Shown piece by piece: positions 9,317 through 18,115 of a stretch of 64,000 bases of DNA. The stretch comes from Desulfobacteraceae bacterium (GTDB taxonomy: Bacteria; Desulfobacterota; Desulfobacteria; Desulfobacterales; Desulfobacteraceae). The notes beneath the pieces are model-generated. The model made no database searches. It was not told the DNA's origin and saw nothing but the letters and a program-made list of their open reading frames with translations. Position 1 is the stretch's first letter; the number at the start of each line of letters is the position of its first letter. The position numbers and the translations under genes were made by a program. The stretch is taken from assembly GCA_024225635.1 (NCBI GenBank), contig JAAEMK010000029.1:1-64000 (forward strand). Direction: 5' to 3'.

Positions 9317-9865
9317 ATGAATGTTTTTGATGTTGTGATCGTGGTCATTGTTTCGTTCTGTCTGATTCGTGGACTCTTCAGGGGACTCATCCGGGAGATA
9401 TCTTCCATCGTGGGGGTGCTTGCGGGATTTTATGGCGCCTACACCTATTATCCCATGGTTGAGCCTTATTTCGCCCGTTGGGTGGAGACCCCCGGTTATC
9501 GAAATATCATCTCATTTTTTCTGCTGTTCTGCGCCATCCTGATCTCGATCAACCTGACCGCCCGGCTGATCCGTTACCTTTTGAACATCGTTTTCCTGGG
9601 ATGGGTGGACCGGTTGTGCGGCATGGTTTTCGGTGCGGCAAAGGGACTGCTCATCGTTTCCGTCCTTTTTATAGCCCTTACCACCATGTTGCCCAAGGGG
9701 GCGGCCATCGTGACCCAGTCCCGGCTTTCACCCCACATTGCCATCGTTTCCGAAGCGATATCCGTGTTTGTGTCCCGGGATATGAGAAACCAAATACACC
9801 TAAACCTTGAAGGAATAAAAAAGAGTTGGGAAAAGAAGAGAAGCGAGATACTGAAGAAGGCTTGA
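9317..9865 (+). CDS. cvpA: CvpA family inner-membrane protein
   Basis: 182 residues with about four membrane helices and the CvpA pattern: VFDVVIVVIVSFCLIRGLFRG at the start, FYGAYTYYPMVEPYF, and a WVDRLCGMVFGAAKGLL motif near 95. CvpA is linked to colicin V export and envelope stress tolerance in enterobacteria; its biochemical role is not settled. The C-terminal tail is basic and cytoplasmic. It overlaps the start of mazG, so the two are probably co-transcribed. A weak GGTGG lies before the ATG. Confidence 0.88.
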   Translation: MNVFDVVIVVIVSFCLIRGLFRGLIREISSIVGVLAGFYGAYTYYPMVEPYFARWVETPGYRNIISFFLLFCAILISINLTARLIRYLLNIVFLGWVDRLCGMVFGAAKGLLIVSVLFIALTTMLPKGAAIVTQSRLSPHIAIVSEAISVFVSRDMRNQIHLNLEGIKKSWEKKRSEILKKA

Positions 9866-10647
9866 ACAGCCTTATAAACATCATACAGACCCTCCGGGGG
9901 GAGAACGGCTGCCCCTGGGACAGGAAACAGACCCCGGAAACCATGTGGAAATGCCTTGCCGAGGAGGTGTACGAGCTTCTCGAGGCCATTGAGGACGGTG
10001 ACGTCGACGGTGTGTGCGACGAGACCGGGGATGTGCTGTTCCAGCTGGTATTCATTGCCGAACTCTACCGGGAAAAGGGGAATTTCGATCTTTCTGACTG
10101 CATTGCCAGGAGCGCCGAAAAGATGATTCGCCGCCATCCCCATGTGTACGGGGATCTCGGGCTCAAGAGCGAAGAAGAGCTTTATCAGCGCTGGGAGAGC
10201 ATCAAGCGGGAGGAGAAGCTTACGGCCGGCAAAGACCTTGCAAAATCGGCCCTGGATTCCGTGCCCAAGGGTATGACGGCGTTGTTGCGATCCTACAAAA
10301 TTTCGGAACGGGCCGTCCGGTCGGGATTTGACTGGGACGACATGGGCGGGGTGCTTGAAAAGGTTGAAGAGGAATGGCTGGAGTTCACCCAGGCACTTGC
10401 CAAGGGGGACAAGGATGAAATCGCCCTGGAGTTTGGTGATATCCTCTTTACCCTGGCCAATGTGGCAAGGTTTGCCGGTATTCATCCGGAGACGGCCCTG
10501 GCGCGTTCCACAGACAAGTTTGAAAAGCGGTTCAGGCATATGGAGGCCCTTCTTGCCGAACGGAACGAGGGGCTCAAGGATCTTTCAAGAACTGAGAAGG
10601 ACTCCCTATGGGAGGAGGCAAAGAAGGCTTATGATTGCGATTGTTGA
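9826..10647 (+). CDS. mazG: Nucleoside triphosphate pyrophosphohydrolase MazG
   Basis: 273 residues. House-cleaning enzyme that hydrolyses NTPs to NMP plus pyrophosphate. Two tandem MazG domains are visible, each with the EExxE...ExxD metal site: EEVYELLEAIEDGDVDGVCD at about 45 and EEEWLEFTQALAKGDKDEIA at about 182. GENGCPWDRKQT is the family start signature. The open frame begins with TTG at 9826 inside cvpA; an alternative TTG at 9862 overlaps the cvpA stop, and both are plausible. The end overlaps hisH by 17 bp, suggesting translational coupling. Confidence 0.93.
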   Translation: MGKEEKRDTEEGLNSLINIIQTLRGENGCPWDRKQTPETMWKCLAEEVYELLEAIEDGDVDGVCDETGDVLFQLVFIAELYREKGNFDLSDCIARSAEKMIRRHPHVYGDLGLKSEEELYQRWESIKREEKLTAGKDLAKSALDSVPKGMTALLRSYKISERAVRSGFDWDDMGGVLEKVEEEWLEFTQALAKGDKDEIALEFGDILFTLANVARFAGIHPETALARSTDKFEKRFRHMEALLAERNEGLKDLSRTEKDSLWEEAKKAYDCDC

Positions 10648-11257
10648 TTACGGGGCTGGAAATCTGACCAGTGTTGCCCGGGCGGTTTCCTTTGTGGGGT
10701 ATACGGCCAAGGTGACCAGGGATCCGGCTGAAATAGCGGGTGCCGACAGAATTATCTTTCCCGGGGTAGGGGCTGCGGGCTCTGCCATGACCGGCATGGA
10801 AGAACGGGGCATCGATGGCGCCATGAAACAGGCATTTGAGGCAGGAACTCCCATGCTCGGGATATGTGTCGGCTGCCAGATTATCATGGACAGGAGCCAG
10901 GAGAACGATGCCCAGTGCCTTGGCCTGATTCCGGGGGAGGTGCAGGCCTTTCCGGAAAAGATGGATTCGGGTGACGGCTACCTCAAGGTGCCCCACATGG
11001 GGTGGAACGGGCTTGAGGTCGTTCAGGACCATCCCCTGTTCCAGGGTATTAAAGCGGATGACGAGTTTTATTTTGTTCATTCCTATTTTCCGGTGCCAAA
11101 GGATGACAAGGCTGTTTTCGGCAGAACCGATTACGGGGTCACCTTTGCCTCGGCCGTGGGAAGGGACAATCTGTTCGCCACCCAGTTTCATCTTGAAAAG
11201 AGTGGTGAGCCGGGATTATTAATCTTAAAGAATTTTTGTGTGTGGAAACCATGCTGA
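10631..11257 (+). CDS. hisH: Imidazole glycerol phosphate synthase, glutamine amidotransferase subunit
   Basis: 208 residues. It makes ammonia from glutamine for HisF in histidine synthesis. IVDYGAGNL at the N-terminus and the nucleophile C79 in LGICVGCQ (commonly GICLGMQ) are clear, and the His/Glu pair lies in [10 protein letters not shown], with Leu in place of the usual Pro. The ATG at 10631 gives the standard [11 protein letters not shown] start. It overlaps mazG by 17 bp and hisF by 7 bp, so HisH and HisF are probably made in a coupled, near-equal ratio. The remaining his genes are not in this window. Confidence 0.95.
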   Translation: MIAIVDYGAGNLTSVARAVSFVGYTAKVTRDPAEIAGADRIIFPGVGAAGSAMTGMEERGIDGAMKQAFEAGTPMLGICVGCQIIMDRSQENDAQCLGLIPGEVQAFPEKMDSGDGYLKVPHMGWNGLEVVQDHPLFQGIKADDEFYFVHSYFPVPKDDKAVFGRTDYGVTFASAVGRDNLFATQFHLEKSGEPGLLILKNFCVWKPC

Positions 11258-12030
11258 GTAAACGAATAATCCCCTGCCTCGATGTGCGGGAGGGGAAAAC
11301 GACCAAGGGCGTCAAGTTCCAGAACAATGTCGAGATCGGTGATCCCGTGGAGATGGCGCGTTTTTATTATGAAGCCGGTGCCGATGAGCTGGTGTTCTAT
11401 GACATCACCGCCTCCCATGAGAAGCGCGACATCATGATCGATGTGGTGAGAAGGGTGGCTGAAACCATCTTTATTCCCTTTTCCGTGGGAGGGGGCATCC
11501 GGACCCTTGAGGATATGAGGGCCGTGCTGCTGGCCGGGGCCGAAAAGGTGAGCGTCAACTCCGCCGCCGTGAAAAATCCCGATATCATCCGGCAGGGGGC
11601 ACGCGCCTTTGGGAACCAGTGCGTGGTGCTCGGCATGGATGTCAAGCATGTGGGGCAAAAGGAGGGCATCCCGTCCGGATATGAGATCGTCATCAACGGC
11701 GGAAGGACCTATATGGGCATGGACGCCCTGGAGTGGGCCCAAAAGGCCCAGGATCTGGGGGCGGGAGAGATCTGCCTCAACTCCATCGATGCCGACGGAA
11801 CAAAGGACGGGTATGAAATGAATCTTACCCGGCTCGTTTCAGATAATGTTGATATCCCGGTGATCGCCTCGGGCGGAGCCGGCAAGCCGTCCCATCTTGC
11901 CGACATCCTGACCCAGGGCAGGGCGGATGCCGCACTCATTGCATCCATGGTTCATTTCGGGACCTATACTGTCAATGAGATCAAGCAGGTCCTCCAGGAA
12001 CAGGGCGTCAAGGTGAGAAAAACCTGGTAG
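11251..12030 (+). CDS. hisF: Imidazole glycerol phosphate synthase, cyclase subunit
   Basis: 259 residues. (beta/alpha)8 barrel that joins ammonia from HisH to PRFAR, producing IGP and AICAR. Key parts are [16 protein letters not shown] with the first catalytic aspartate, [23 protein letters not shown] with the second, [15 protein letters not shown], and [12 protein letters not shown] as the phosphate-binding loop. The ATG at 11251 is chosen over the open frame at 11236 because it gives the canonical N-terminus and a 7-bp overlap with hisH. The KGVKFQNN segment differs slightly from the common KGVNF form. Confidence 0.95.
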   Translation: MLSKRIIPCLDVREGKTTKGVKFQNNVEIGDPVEMARFYYEAGADELVFYDITASHEKRDIMIDVVRRVAETIFIPFSVGGGIRTLEDMRAVLLAGAEKVSVNSAAVKNPDIIRQGARAFGNQCVVLGMDVKHVGQKEGIPSGYEIVINGGRTYMGMDALEWAQKAQDLGAGEICLNSIDADGTKDGYEMNLTRLVSDNVDIPVIASGGAGKPSHLADILTQGRADAALIASMVHFGTYTVNEIKQVLQEQGVKVRKTW

Positions 12031-12043
12031 GGGCCGACCCTGT

Positions 12044-12505
12044 CTACAGGTAGTCTCCCCTCTGGAATTTCAGGAATTCGTTGTTTGCCATCATGGCACT
12101 CTGGGTGGCAATCTCCTTGAGCTCGGCATCGGTGTCCGGGGTTTTCTCGGTCTGTTCAAGGAGTTTGCCGGCACTGGCCTTGATCTCGTGGAGGATCGGC
12201 TCCAGGCTTTTCAGGGAGGCGTCGGGGTCCTCGAGCCGGCTTGAATAGATGTCCAGCATGTCCAGGAGCTCATCCGTCATGTTCTGGAGGGATGGGGGCG
12301 GGTCGATCCTTACGTCGCACCTCGTGGATGGAACCTCTTCCAGGGAAGCAGCGGAGGGGGTGGTCTGCATGGGCGGTGCTCCTGTCGTACCCAGGGCGTT
12401 TCCAAGGATTTGCTGGAACGCCCCGTTTGTAGTATTCCGCGTCACATCGTTTTTTGTGCCCTCCGCAGCAAGGCCTGCGAGGGTTGAATTCACCTGATAT
12501 ATCAT
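12044..12505 (-). CDS. Uncharacterised protein downstream of flgM
   Basis: 153 residues, not assigned to a family. There is no signal peptide or membrane helix. A Thr/Ser/Pro-rich N-terminal half is followed by a predicted helical half containing NMTDELLDMLDIYSSRLEDP and LKEIATQSAMMANNEFLKFQ. The ATG at 12505 is chosen because AAAGGAG stands at ideal distance; an upstream in-frame ATG lacks a ribosome site. It follows flgM on the same strand with a gap of about 180 bp, so a flagellar role (for instance a chaperone or a regulator of late genes) is plausible from context only. Confidence 0.7.
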   Translation of the reverse strand: MIYQVNSTLAGLAAEGTKNDVTRNTTNGAFQQILGNALGTTGAPPMQTTPSAASLEEVPSTRCDVRIDPPPSLQNMTDELLDMLDIYSSRLEDPDASLKSLEPILHEIKASAGKLLEQTEKTPDTDAELKEIATQSAMMANNEFLKFQRGDYL

Positions 12506-12683
12506 TGCAATCTCCTTTGTCGTTGCTAAGGAGTAGTGAAGCAAGAAGCGGGCCAATGATGTAAAATGATGTCGTGCGGTGGTGAAGCGTAGTTAAATCA
12601 AGCGGTTGGGTGTTGCGGTATCAGGGGCGAGGACCACCGGCCCCTGAACAGGGGGAAAAATTTGCACTCCAGGGAGATGCTGC

Positions 12684-12986
12684 CTAGGCAATTTTGTCAA
12701 GGAAAAAACCCGTCATCTTTTCGGCAATCTTGTCCGCATCGACCGTGTACTTCCCGGTCTCGATCTGCTCCTTAAGGGCTGCTATCCGTTCCGCTCTCCC
12801 TGCAGGCTCTTTCTCCATTGACTGCTGAATTTTCTGAAGATCCTTTGTTTCCGAAGAGAAATTGACGTTATCTACGTTTCGGGTTCCTCCAGTCTCACTC
12901 TTTTTGTCGGAAGAGTGGGGGGCAGCGGTTTTCTGATTGCCGTAGGTCTGTTTGACAATCGATGAATTTGGGATGGAAATTTTCAT
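12684..12986 (-). CDS. flgM: Anti-sigma-28 factor FlgM
   Basis: 100 residues, normal FlgM size. FlgM binds sigma-28 (FliA) and holds back late flagellar genes until it is exported through the finished hook-basal body. The N-terminal half is Ser/Thr/Asn-rich and likely disordered; the C-terminal half carries the sigma-binding helices RAERIAALKEQIETGKYTVD and ADKIAEKMTGFFLDKI. It starts 12 bp after the preceding FlgM-associated gene, in one operon whose upstream region holds a sigma-28-type promoter. Confidence 0.9.
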   Translation of the reverse strand: MKISIPNSSIVKQTYGNQKTAAPHSSDKKSETGGTRNVDNVNFSSETKDLQKIQQSMEKEPAGRAERIAALKEQIETGKYTVDADKIAEKMTGFFLDKIA

Positions 12987-12998
12987 TGTGTCCTCTTT

Positions 12999-13424
12999 TT
13001 ATGACTCCATGTTGTTGTCGGCGGCCTGACGCGCCAGTTCCGTCAGGCGCCGAATGACAAATTTCGAATCCTCAACAGAGAGGGTCTTTGTTGTCTTGAC
13101 GTTATCTTCGTCAATGGTTGTAAAGGAGAACTTCTCTTCTTTCTTTTGAGTGAAATTGATTTTCTGGCCAAGCTCTTTTTCAACCTGGCCCGCAATTTTG
13201 TATTCCATCTCCTCCTGGGGGCCGACCGTGGTAATCCTGTCGACAATGCTACTGGTGACCTTCTCGATGATCGCTGTTCGCTTTCCCTCCGCAGAAATCC
13301 TGACATCATCGGCAGTTGGCTGGCTTCTGCCGGCGGTGCGGTTTCTGGCAAGAATTTTTCCCTGGCTCAGCTGTCGGCTGTAAACCTTGAGAACATTCTG
13401 TATCTGGTATGATGGAATCTGCAT
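12999..13424 (-). CDS. DVU0524-family FlgM-associated protein
   Basis: 141 residues. The N-terminus QIPSYQIQNVLKVYSRQLSQ and a gene position directly before flgM match a family named after Desulfovibrio DVU0524, restricted largely to Desulfobacterota. The middle is charged and the C-terminus helical (KFVIRRLTELARQAADNN). No enzyme motif is visible; a role as FlgM partner or export helper is inferred only from linkage. An AAGGAGAATTGCA ribosome site lies before the ATG. Confidence 0.75.
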   Translation of the reverse strand: MQIPSYQIQNVLKVYSRQLSQGKILARNRTAGRSQPTADDVRISAEGKRTAIIEKVTSSIVDRITTVGPQEEMEYKIAGQVEKELGQKINFTQKKEEKFSFTTIDEDNVKTTKTLSVEDSKFVIRRLTELARQAADNNMES

Positions 13425-13449
13425 TGCAATTCTCCTTAACCTGTAAGAC

Positions 13450-13477
13450 CTATCGGCATTGAAGAATCAAAACTGAA
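13450..13477 (-). promoter_or_regulatory. Sigma-28 (FliA)-type promoter
   Basis: Reading the minus strand, TTCAGTTT (13477-13470) is followed after 12 bp by GCCGATAG (13457-13450). The sigma-28 consensus is TAAAGTTT-N11-GCCGATAA, so the matches are 6/8 and 7/8 with a spacer one base longer. It lies about 25 bp upstream of the FlgM-associated gene and flgM, where FliA autoregulatory control is expected. Confidence 0.7.
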
Positions 13478-13486
13478 GAGTTTTTT

Positions 13487-14779
13487 TTATTCATCATAGT
13501 CTCCGTCAGGGCCTTTGTCAGAGGTAATCATGGCTGCTTTCTCAATAATCTTTTCCCGGGTCCAGTCTTCAGGGTTTTCAATGGCCTTGGCCTTCGGGCC
13601 GGGATCATGGGAACCGGTGGCGAGGATATCTTCCAGGGCGATGGTGCCGGTCCCTTCGGCATTGAACACGTTTGTCAGAAGGTCGTAGGTAAATTCTTCC
13701 ACCGCTTTTACCATCCTGTCCCGAATCTCTTTCGGCAGGGCAAGGAGCTTGTTCTCAAAGGGGCGGTTGAGCTTTTTATAGTTGCCGGGGCTGATTTCCC
13801 GCTCTTTTGCGTAGGCAAGCAGTTCCTGCCACATCTCTTCGCTGAGACCCTCGTCCTTCTTTTTGATGACGTCACCGTTCTCATCAAGGATGGCGTTGCC
13901 GTACTCGTTTACCTTGAGTCCCCAGGAGATCATCTGCAGGGCGGTTGCAACATTTGCCTTGGTGGTGCTGGTCTCTGAGATAATCGCCCGAAGCCTGTCC
14001 GAGTCGTTTCCTGAGGTGCCGTGCTGGGCGCCGGCGGTGCCGTAGGGTGCAAGCGCCTCGTGGATCTCCCGGGTGAGTTTGACGTTGATGCCGGTGCCGC
14101 TTGCCTCGATGCCGTGGGTGGTGCCGTTGTTCAGGGCGATCCAGTCCGGAACGATGTTGTGGGCATTGAGTCCCTTGATGAGGAACAGGGCTTCCTCAGG
14201 GGTGGAGAGGCCAAGCTTGCCCTTGATCTCACCCACTTCGGTCTCAAGTCCTGCCCAGTCCGGGATCATGGGATTGACCTCGATGTTGGCCAGAAGATTC
14301 TGGTCGTCGGGCATGTGGGAGGCGTCAATGGCGATGGAAGTGACGCCCGCTTCAAAAAGCGTGGGAATTTCAATCTTGGCCTGAGGGATCTCATCCGGTT
14401 TTTTGATGACAAAATGATCGGCGTGGATGGCCACGGGAATGGTGATGCCCAGTTCGTTGCAGATGGCGTCCACCTGGCGGGCCATGTTCCAGAGACTTGT
14501 GGGGCAATAGGCCTCTCTACCGCCTTCGGAGCGGGCGATCTCGATGATGATGGCGGCATCGGCACGCTGGGCCGCCATGAGGGCGCCTCTCATCACAAAG
14601 GAGCTTCGTGCGTTGGCGGCGACGGTCATGGCCTTCCCTTTTTTCAGCATGGCCCTGTCGATGTATTTTCCGCTTACAAGCAACGCCTTGGAGTTGGGGA
14701 AGAGCTTTTTGATAGTTGGGGGTCTGCCGACTTCGAGTGCCTTATTATGCTCTGGGGAATACTGTATGGGGTCTGTCAT
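13487..14779 (-). CDS. fba: Class II fructose-1,6-bisphosphate aldolase
   Basis: 430 residues. Zinc-dependent aldolase interconverting fructose 1,6-bisphosphate with dihydroxyacetone phosphate and glyceraldehyde 3-phosphate. VAIHADHFVIKK at about 131 supplies the first metal-binding His and catalytic Asp region, SIAIDASHMPDDQN at about 160 and the later GTSGNDSDRLRAII and HGIEASGTG segments belong to the active site and phosphate-binding loops. It is longer than the E. coli FbaA (359), with an extended C-terminus ending in an acidic tail. AAGGAG lies 6 bp before the ATG. Single-gene unit just upstream of the flgM operon. Confidence 0.88.
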   Translation of the reverse strand: MTDPIQYSPEHNKALEVGRPPTIKKLFPNSKALLVSGKYIDRAMLKKGKAMTVAANARSSFVMRGALMAAQRADAAIIIEIARSEGGREAYCPTSLWNMARQVDAICNELGITIPVAIHADHFVIKKPDEIPQAKIEIPTLFEAGVTSIAIDASHMPDDQNLLANIEVNPMIPDWAGLETEVGEIKGKLGLSTPEEALFLIKGLNAHNIVPDWIALNNGTTHGIEASGTGINVKLTREIHEALAPYGTAGAQHGTSGNDSDRLRAIISETSTTKANVATALQMISWGLKVNEYGNAILDENGDVIKKKDEGLSEEMWQELLAYAKEREISPGNYKKLNRPFENKLLALPKEIRDRMVKAVEEFTYDLLTNVFNAEGTGTIALEDILATGSHDPGPKAKAIENPEDWTREKIIEKAAMITSDKGPDGDYDE

Positions 14780-15055
14780 ATAATCTCCTTATTTTGTTAT
14801 TAAAAGTCTTCCCTTGAAAAAAACGTTGTGATAATAGCGGGTTATGTGTAAACGTGGGTCGCAAGCATGCTCTCCCCACAAGGGCAATCCGACTTTTAGG
14901 TATAAACGCAGCCGTCCGGGCTGATTTTTTTCATGAACCGCTTTCATATTTTGATATCGACTGAGTATGGTTTGTTTCCACCGTCTATATATATCACATT
15001 TCGACTAACAGTATACCTCATAATAGGTAATGGTGAAAAAATCAAGGAGAATAAA

Positions 15056-15160
15056 ATGAATGTTAGCTCATCCGTACTTTTGGGGCTTGGAATAGGGGCG
15101 TTTGAACTCTTTTCGGACGGGTCCGGTGCTGTAAACTGTCCAAAACATGGCGAATATTAA
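15056..15160 (+). CDS. Possible 34-residue small protein
   Basis: Short frame with AAGGAGA six bases before the ATG, encoding MNVSSSVLLGLGIGAFELFS followed by a short polar tail with one Cys. The first half could be a weak membrane helix. It lies in the 490-bp space between fba and the TetR gene, which otherwise shows AT-rich promoter-like DNA. There is no recognisable family; the ribosome site is the only real support. Confidence 0.3.
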   Translation: MNVSSSVLLGLGIGAFELFSDGSGAVNCPKHGEY

Positions 15161-15270
15161 AAAATGTTCGGGGGCGTAAAAAGATGATGAATCAGCTTGA
15201 CAGATGAAAAAAATGTTTGGTACATAATGAATATGGATTCATTTTTTTGATTTTAACGAGGTAAGCTGTT

Positions 15271-15864
15271 TTGCGGAAAGATAGAAAAGAACGATCTGAC
15301 AAGTACTACTCGATGTTGAATGCCGCTGGTATCGTATTTGCGAGGCTGGGATTCTACAAGGCCACCATATCCCAGATTGCGGCCGAGGCGGGTGTGGCAG
15401 ACGGTACCATCTATCTCTATTTCAAAAACAAGGATGATATCCTCTATCAGTTTATGAACTATAAGAGCGGCCGCTTTTTTGAAATCATGCGCCAGGCCGT
15501 GGACGGAACCGACCCGGCCGATATCAAGCTCAGGAAATTGATCCGCTGCCATCTGAGGGAGTTCCAGGATGACAGGGACATGGCCGTTATTTTTCAGTCC
15601 GAGGTGAGGTACCGCCGTGACGTGGCCCCCCACATCAAGGATCTCTCCAATATCTATTTCGATCTCCTGACCGAGATCATCGAGCAGGGGCAGAATGACG
15701 GTATCCTGAGACAGAATCTTTTTATGGGGCTTGTCAAACGTTTTGTTCTAGGCGCCGTTGAAGGGGTTATCAACACCTGGGTTGCGGCAGAAGGAAAATA
15801 TGACCTGGTATCCATGGCGGATCCCCTGGTGGATCTTTACCTGGGAGGTATCGAAGCCCGGTAA
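15271..15864 (+). CDS. TetR-family regulator (fatty-acid/Etf type)
   Basis: 197 residues. N-terminal helix-turn-helix: AAGIVFARLGFYKATISQIA then AEAGVADGTIYLYFKNKDDI, a standard TetR DNA-binding domain; the ligand domain follows. The start is a TTG at 15271, preceded by GAGGTAA. The protein resembles the FadR/YsiA subgroup that senses acyl-CoA, and it sits directly before the Etf:quinone oxidoreductase and etfBA, so it probably represses this electron-transfer operon until fatty acyl-CoA is present. That ligand is inference from context. Confidence 0.88.
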   Translation: MRKDRKERSDKYYSMLNAAGIVFARLGFYKATISQIAAEAGVADGTIYLYFKNKDDILYQFMNYKSGRFFEIMRQAVDGTDPADIKLRKLIRCHLREFQDDRDMAVIFQSEVRYRRDVAPHIKDLSNIYFDLLTEIIEQGQNDGILRQNLFMGLVKRFVLGAVEGVINTWVAAEGKYDLVSMADPLVDLYLGGIEAR

Positions 15865-15997
15865 ATTCCATATAAATACTGAATGGTCTTTTTCCTTGAC
15901 GCATGGGATATAGTCGATTAATGATTTGAAGCTGCATCCAATGCAGCTGAAAGAGTGCATGTCAACCATAAACTTATTTTTGACGAAGAGGTAAAAC

Positions 15998-18064
15998 ATG
16001 TCTTCCCTAATTGGACCAGCAAGTTTTAAATTCTTTGGTTTTTTCCCGGCCGCGGTATTATCGGTTTTAATACCTGTGGTGGGAGTAGGACTGTTCGCTT
16101 ACATCATGGCGCGGAGACTGGCCCCCCTGGTCAGGGCGGCACCGGACAACAGGCTTAACCGAATTCCGGAACGTATCAAGAACCTTATTGTGTTGTGGCT
16201 TGGGCAGTACCGCCAGCCAAGGTACAGAACAGCCGGTATCATTCACATCGTTATCTTTGCCGGATTCCTTGTTCTTTCGCTCCGGTCCACCTCCCTCGTT
16301 CTCATCGGCCTGTCCGACGGGTTTGTCCTGCCGGGATTTGACGGCATCATCGGGCATATTTACAATGTCTTCAAGGATTACGCGGCCACAGCCGTTCTCG
16401 TGGCCTGTGTGGTTGCCGCGGTGCGCAGGGGGATTGTCAAGCCCAAGCGCTACTCGGTTCCTTCTCAATATGGCAAGGATCATACCGCAGAGGCGGTTTT
16501 TGTCCTTGGCATCATCTCCACCCTCATGATCTCGGAAAGCATGTTTGAGGCCTCAAACGCCGCGTTTGAAACGGTCCAGACCGGCCACAGCGAGTTCCTG
16601 GCGCCCCTTTCCCTGGGCTGGCTCTTCAGGGGAATGGTCATGGATCTTTCCCAGTCGACCCTCCAGGGTCTTCACATCACCATGTACTTTATCCATGACA
16701 TCACCTTTTTCTTTTTCCTCTGCTTTCTGCCCATGGGTAAGCATTTCCATGTAATCACATCTTTCTTCAACGTCCTTTTCATGCGGGTGGACAAGGGAAA
16801 CATCAAGCCCGTACAGTATGGCGTGACCGATGAGGAGCTGGACGAACTGGAATCCTTTGGTGTCAAGAAGCTTGAAGACTTCACCTGGAAGCACATGCTC
16901 GACTTCTACTCCTGTGCCGACTGCGGGCGCTGTTCGGACCAGTGTCCCGCCAATGCCGCGGGCCGTCCCCTCTCCCCGAGGTTCATCACCATCAAGGCAA
17001 GGGATCTGATGTTCAACAACTATCCCATGACCGGCGAGATCTACAAGAGCAATATGCTGGTGGAGGACATCTATACAGAGGACGAGATCTGGTCCTGTAC
17101 CACCTGCGGCGCCTGTGAGCAGGAGTGCCCCCTTGGCATCGAGTATATAGATAAGATGGTTGACATGCGCCGGGGCATGGTGGACGAGGGCATGGTTCCC
17201 CAGTCCCTGCAGAAACCCCTCAAGGCCCTTGAGAAGAGGGGCAATCCCTACGGCACCATGGAGAAGAAACGGGCCGACTGGACCAAGGACAAGGAGTTTG
17301 CCGCAGCCTGCAAGATCAAGGATGTTGGAAACGGAGACACGGCCGATACCCTTTTCTTCGTGGACAGTATCACCTCTTTTGACGACAATATCCAGGAGAT
17401 CGCAAGGAGAACCTCAACGATCCTGAGCAAGGCCGGTGTGGATTTCGGTATCCTAGGCAAGGCGGAAAAGGACAGTGGAAACGAGGTGGTCCGGTTTGGT
17501 GAGGAGATGCTGTTCCAGGATCTCAAGTCCCACAACACCGAGGAGATCCTCGAGTCCGGTGTCAAGAACATCGTCACCGCCGATCCCCATGCCTACAACG
17601 CCTTGAAAAACGATTACAACGGCCTTCCCCCGGTTCAACACATCAGTGAGGTGATCGCTGAAAAGATTCGGTCCGGCGCCTTGAACCTCAAGCCGGCCCT
17701 TCATCCCGAAAAGGTGTATGTCTACCATGATCCCTGTTACCTGGGACGCCACAACGGCTTGTACGAAGATCCCAGGGAAGCCCTGGACGCCATTGAGGGA
17801 TTGACCCGGGTCGAGCTTGAAAAGAGCCGGGACCGCTCCTTCTGCTGCGGCGGCGGCGGGCTTATGCTCTTTTTCGAACCGGAAGAGGAGACTCGCATGG
17901 GTGTCCTGAGGGTCAACATGGCTGCGGAAGCCGGTGCAAACGTGATCGTCACCGCCTGTCCGTTCTGCCTCGTCAACATCCAGGATGCCATCAAGGTGGC
18001 GGGCCAGGAAGGTAAGATCGAGGCCCTGGATCTGACGGAACTCATTGAGGAGCATCTTGCATAA
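15998..18064 (+). CDS. EtfAB:quinone oxidoreductase-like FeS/haem membrane protein
   Basis: 688 residues. An N-terminal region with about six membrane helices (1-260) resembles the NarI-type haem b subunit; then come two [4Fe-4S] motifs, CADCGRCSDQCPAN at about 306 and CTTCGACEQECPLG at about 368, and two HdrD-like CCG segments, YVYHDPCYLGRHNG at about 575 and FCCGGGGLMLFF at about 615. Proteins of this build beside etfBA in Desulfobacterota and Syntrophus have been proposed and partly shown (EMO) to pass electrons from reduced Etf to menaquinone. Start supported by GAAGAGGT. It precedes etfB by about 50 bp in the same direction. Confidence 0.88.
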   Translation: MSSLIGPASFKFFGFFPAAVLSVLIPVVGVGLFAYIMARRLAPLVRAAPDNRLNRIPERIKNLIVLWLGQYRQPRYRTAGIIHIVIFAGFLVLSLRSTSLVLIGLSDGFVLPGFDGIIGHIYNVFKDYAATAVLVACVVAAVRRGIVKPKRYSVPSQYGKDHTAEAVFVLGIISTLMISESMFEASNAAFETVQTGHSEFLAPLSLGWLFRGMVMDLSQSTLQGLHITMYFIHDITFFFFLCFLPMGKHFHVITSFFNVLFMRVDKGNIKPVQYGVTDEELDELESFGVKKLEDFTWKHMLDFYSCADCGRCSDQCPANAAGRPLSPRFITIKARDLMFNNYPMTGEIYKSNMLVEDIYTEDEIWSCTTCGACEQECPLGIEYIDKMVDMRRGMVDEGMVPQSLQKPLKALEKRGNPYGTMEKKRADWTKDKEFAAACKIKDVGNGDTADTLFFVDSITSFDDNIQEIARRTSTILSKAGVDFGILGKAEKDSGNEVVRFGEEMLFQDLKSHNTEEILESGVKNIVTADPHAYNALKNDYNGLPPVQHISEVIAEKIRSGALNLKPALHPEKVYVYHDPCYLGRHNGLYEDPREALDAIEGLTRVELEKSRDRSFCCGGGGLMLFFEPEEETRMGVLRVNMAAEAGANVIVTACPFCLVNIQDAIKVAGQEGKIEALDLTELIEEHLA

Positions 18065-18115
18065 ATTAGGAATTAATGGCTTCGTGTGTGATAATAATTT
18101 AACTTGGAGGTAACA

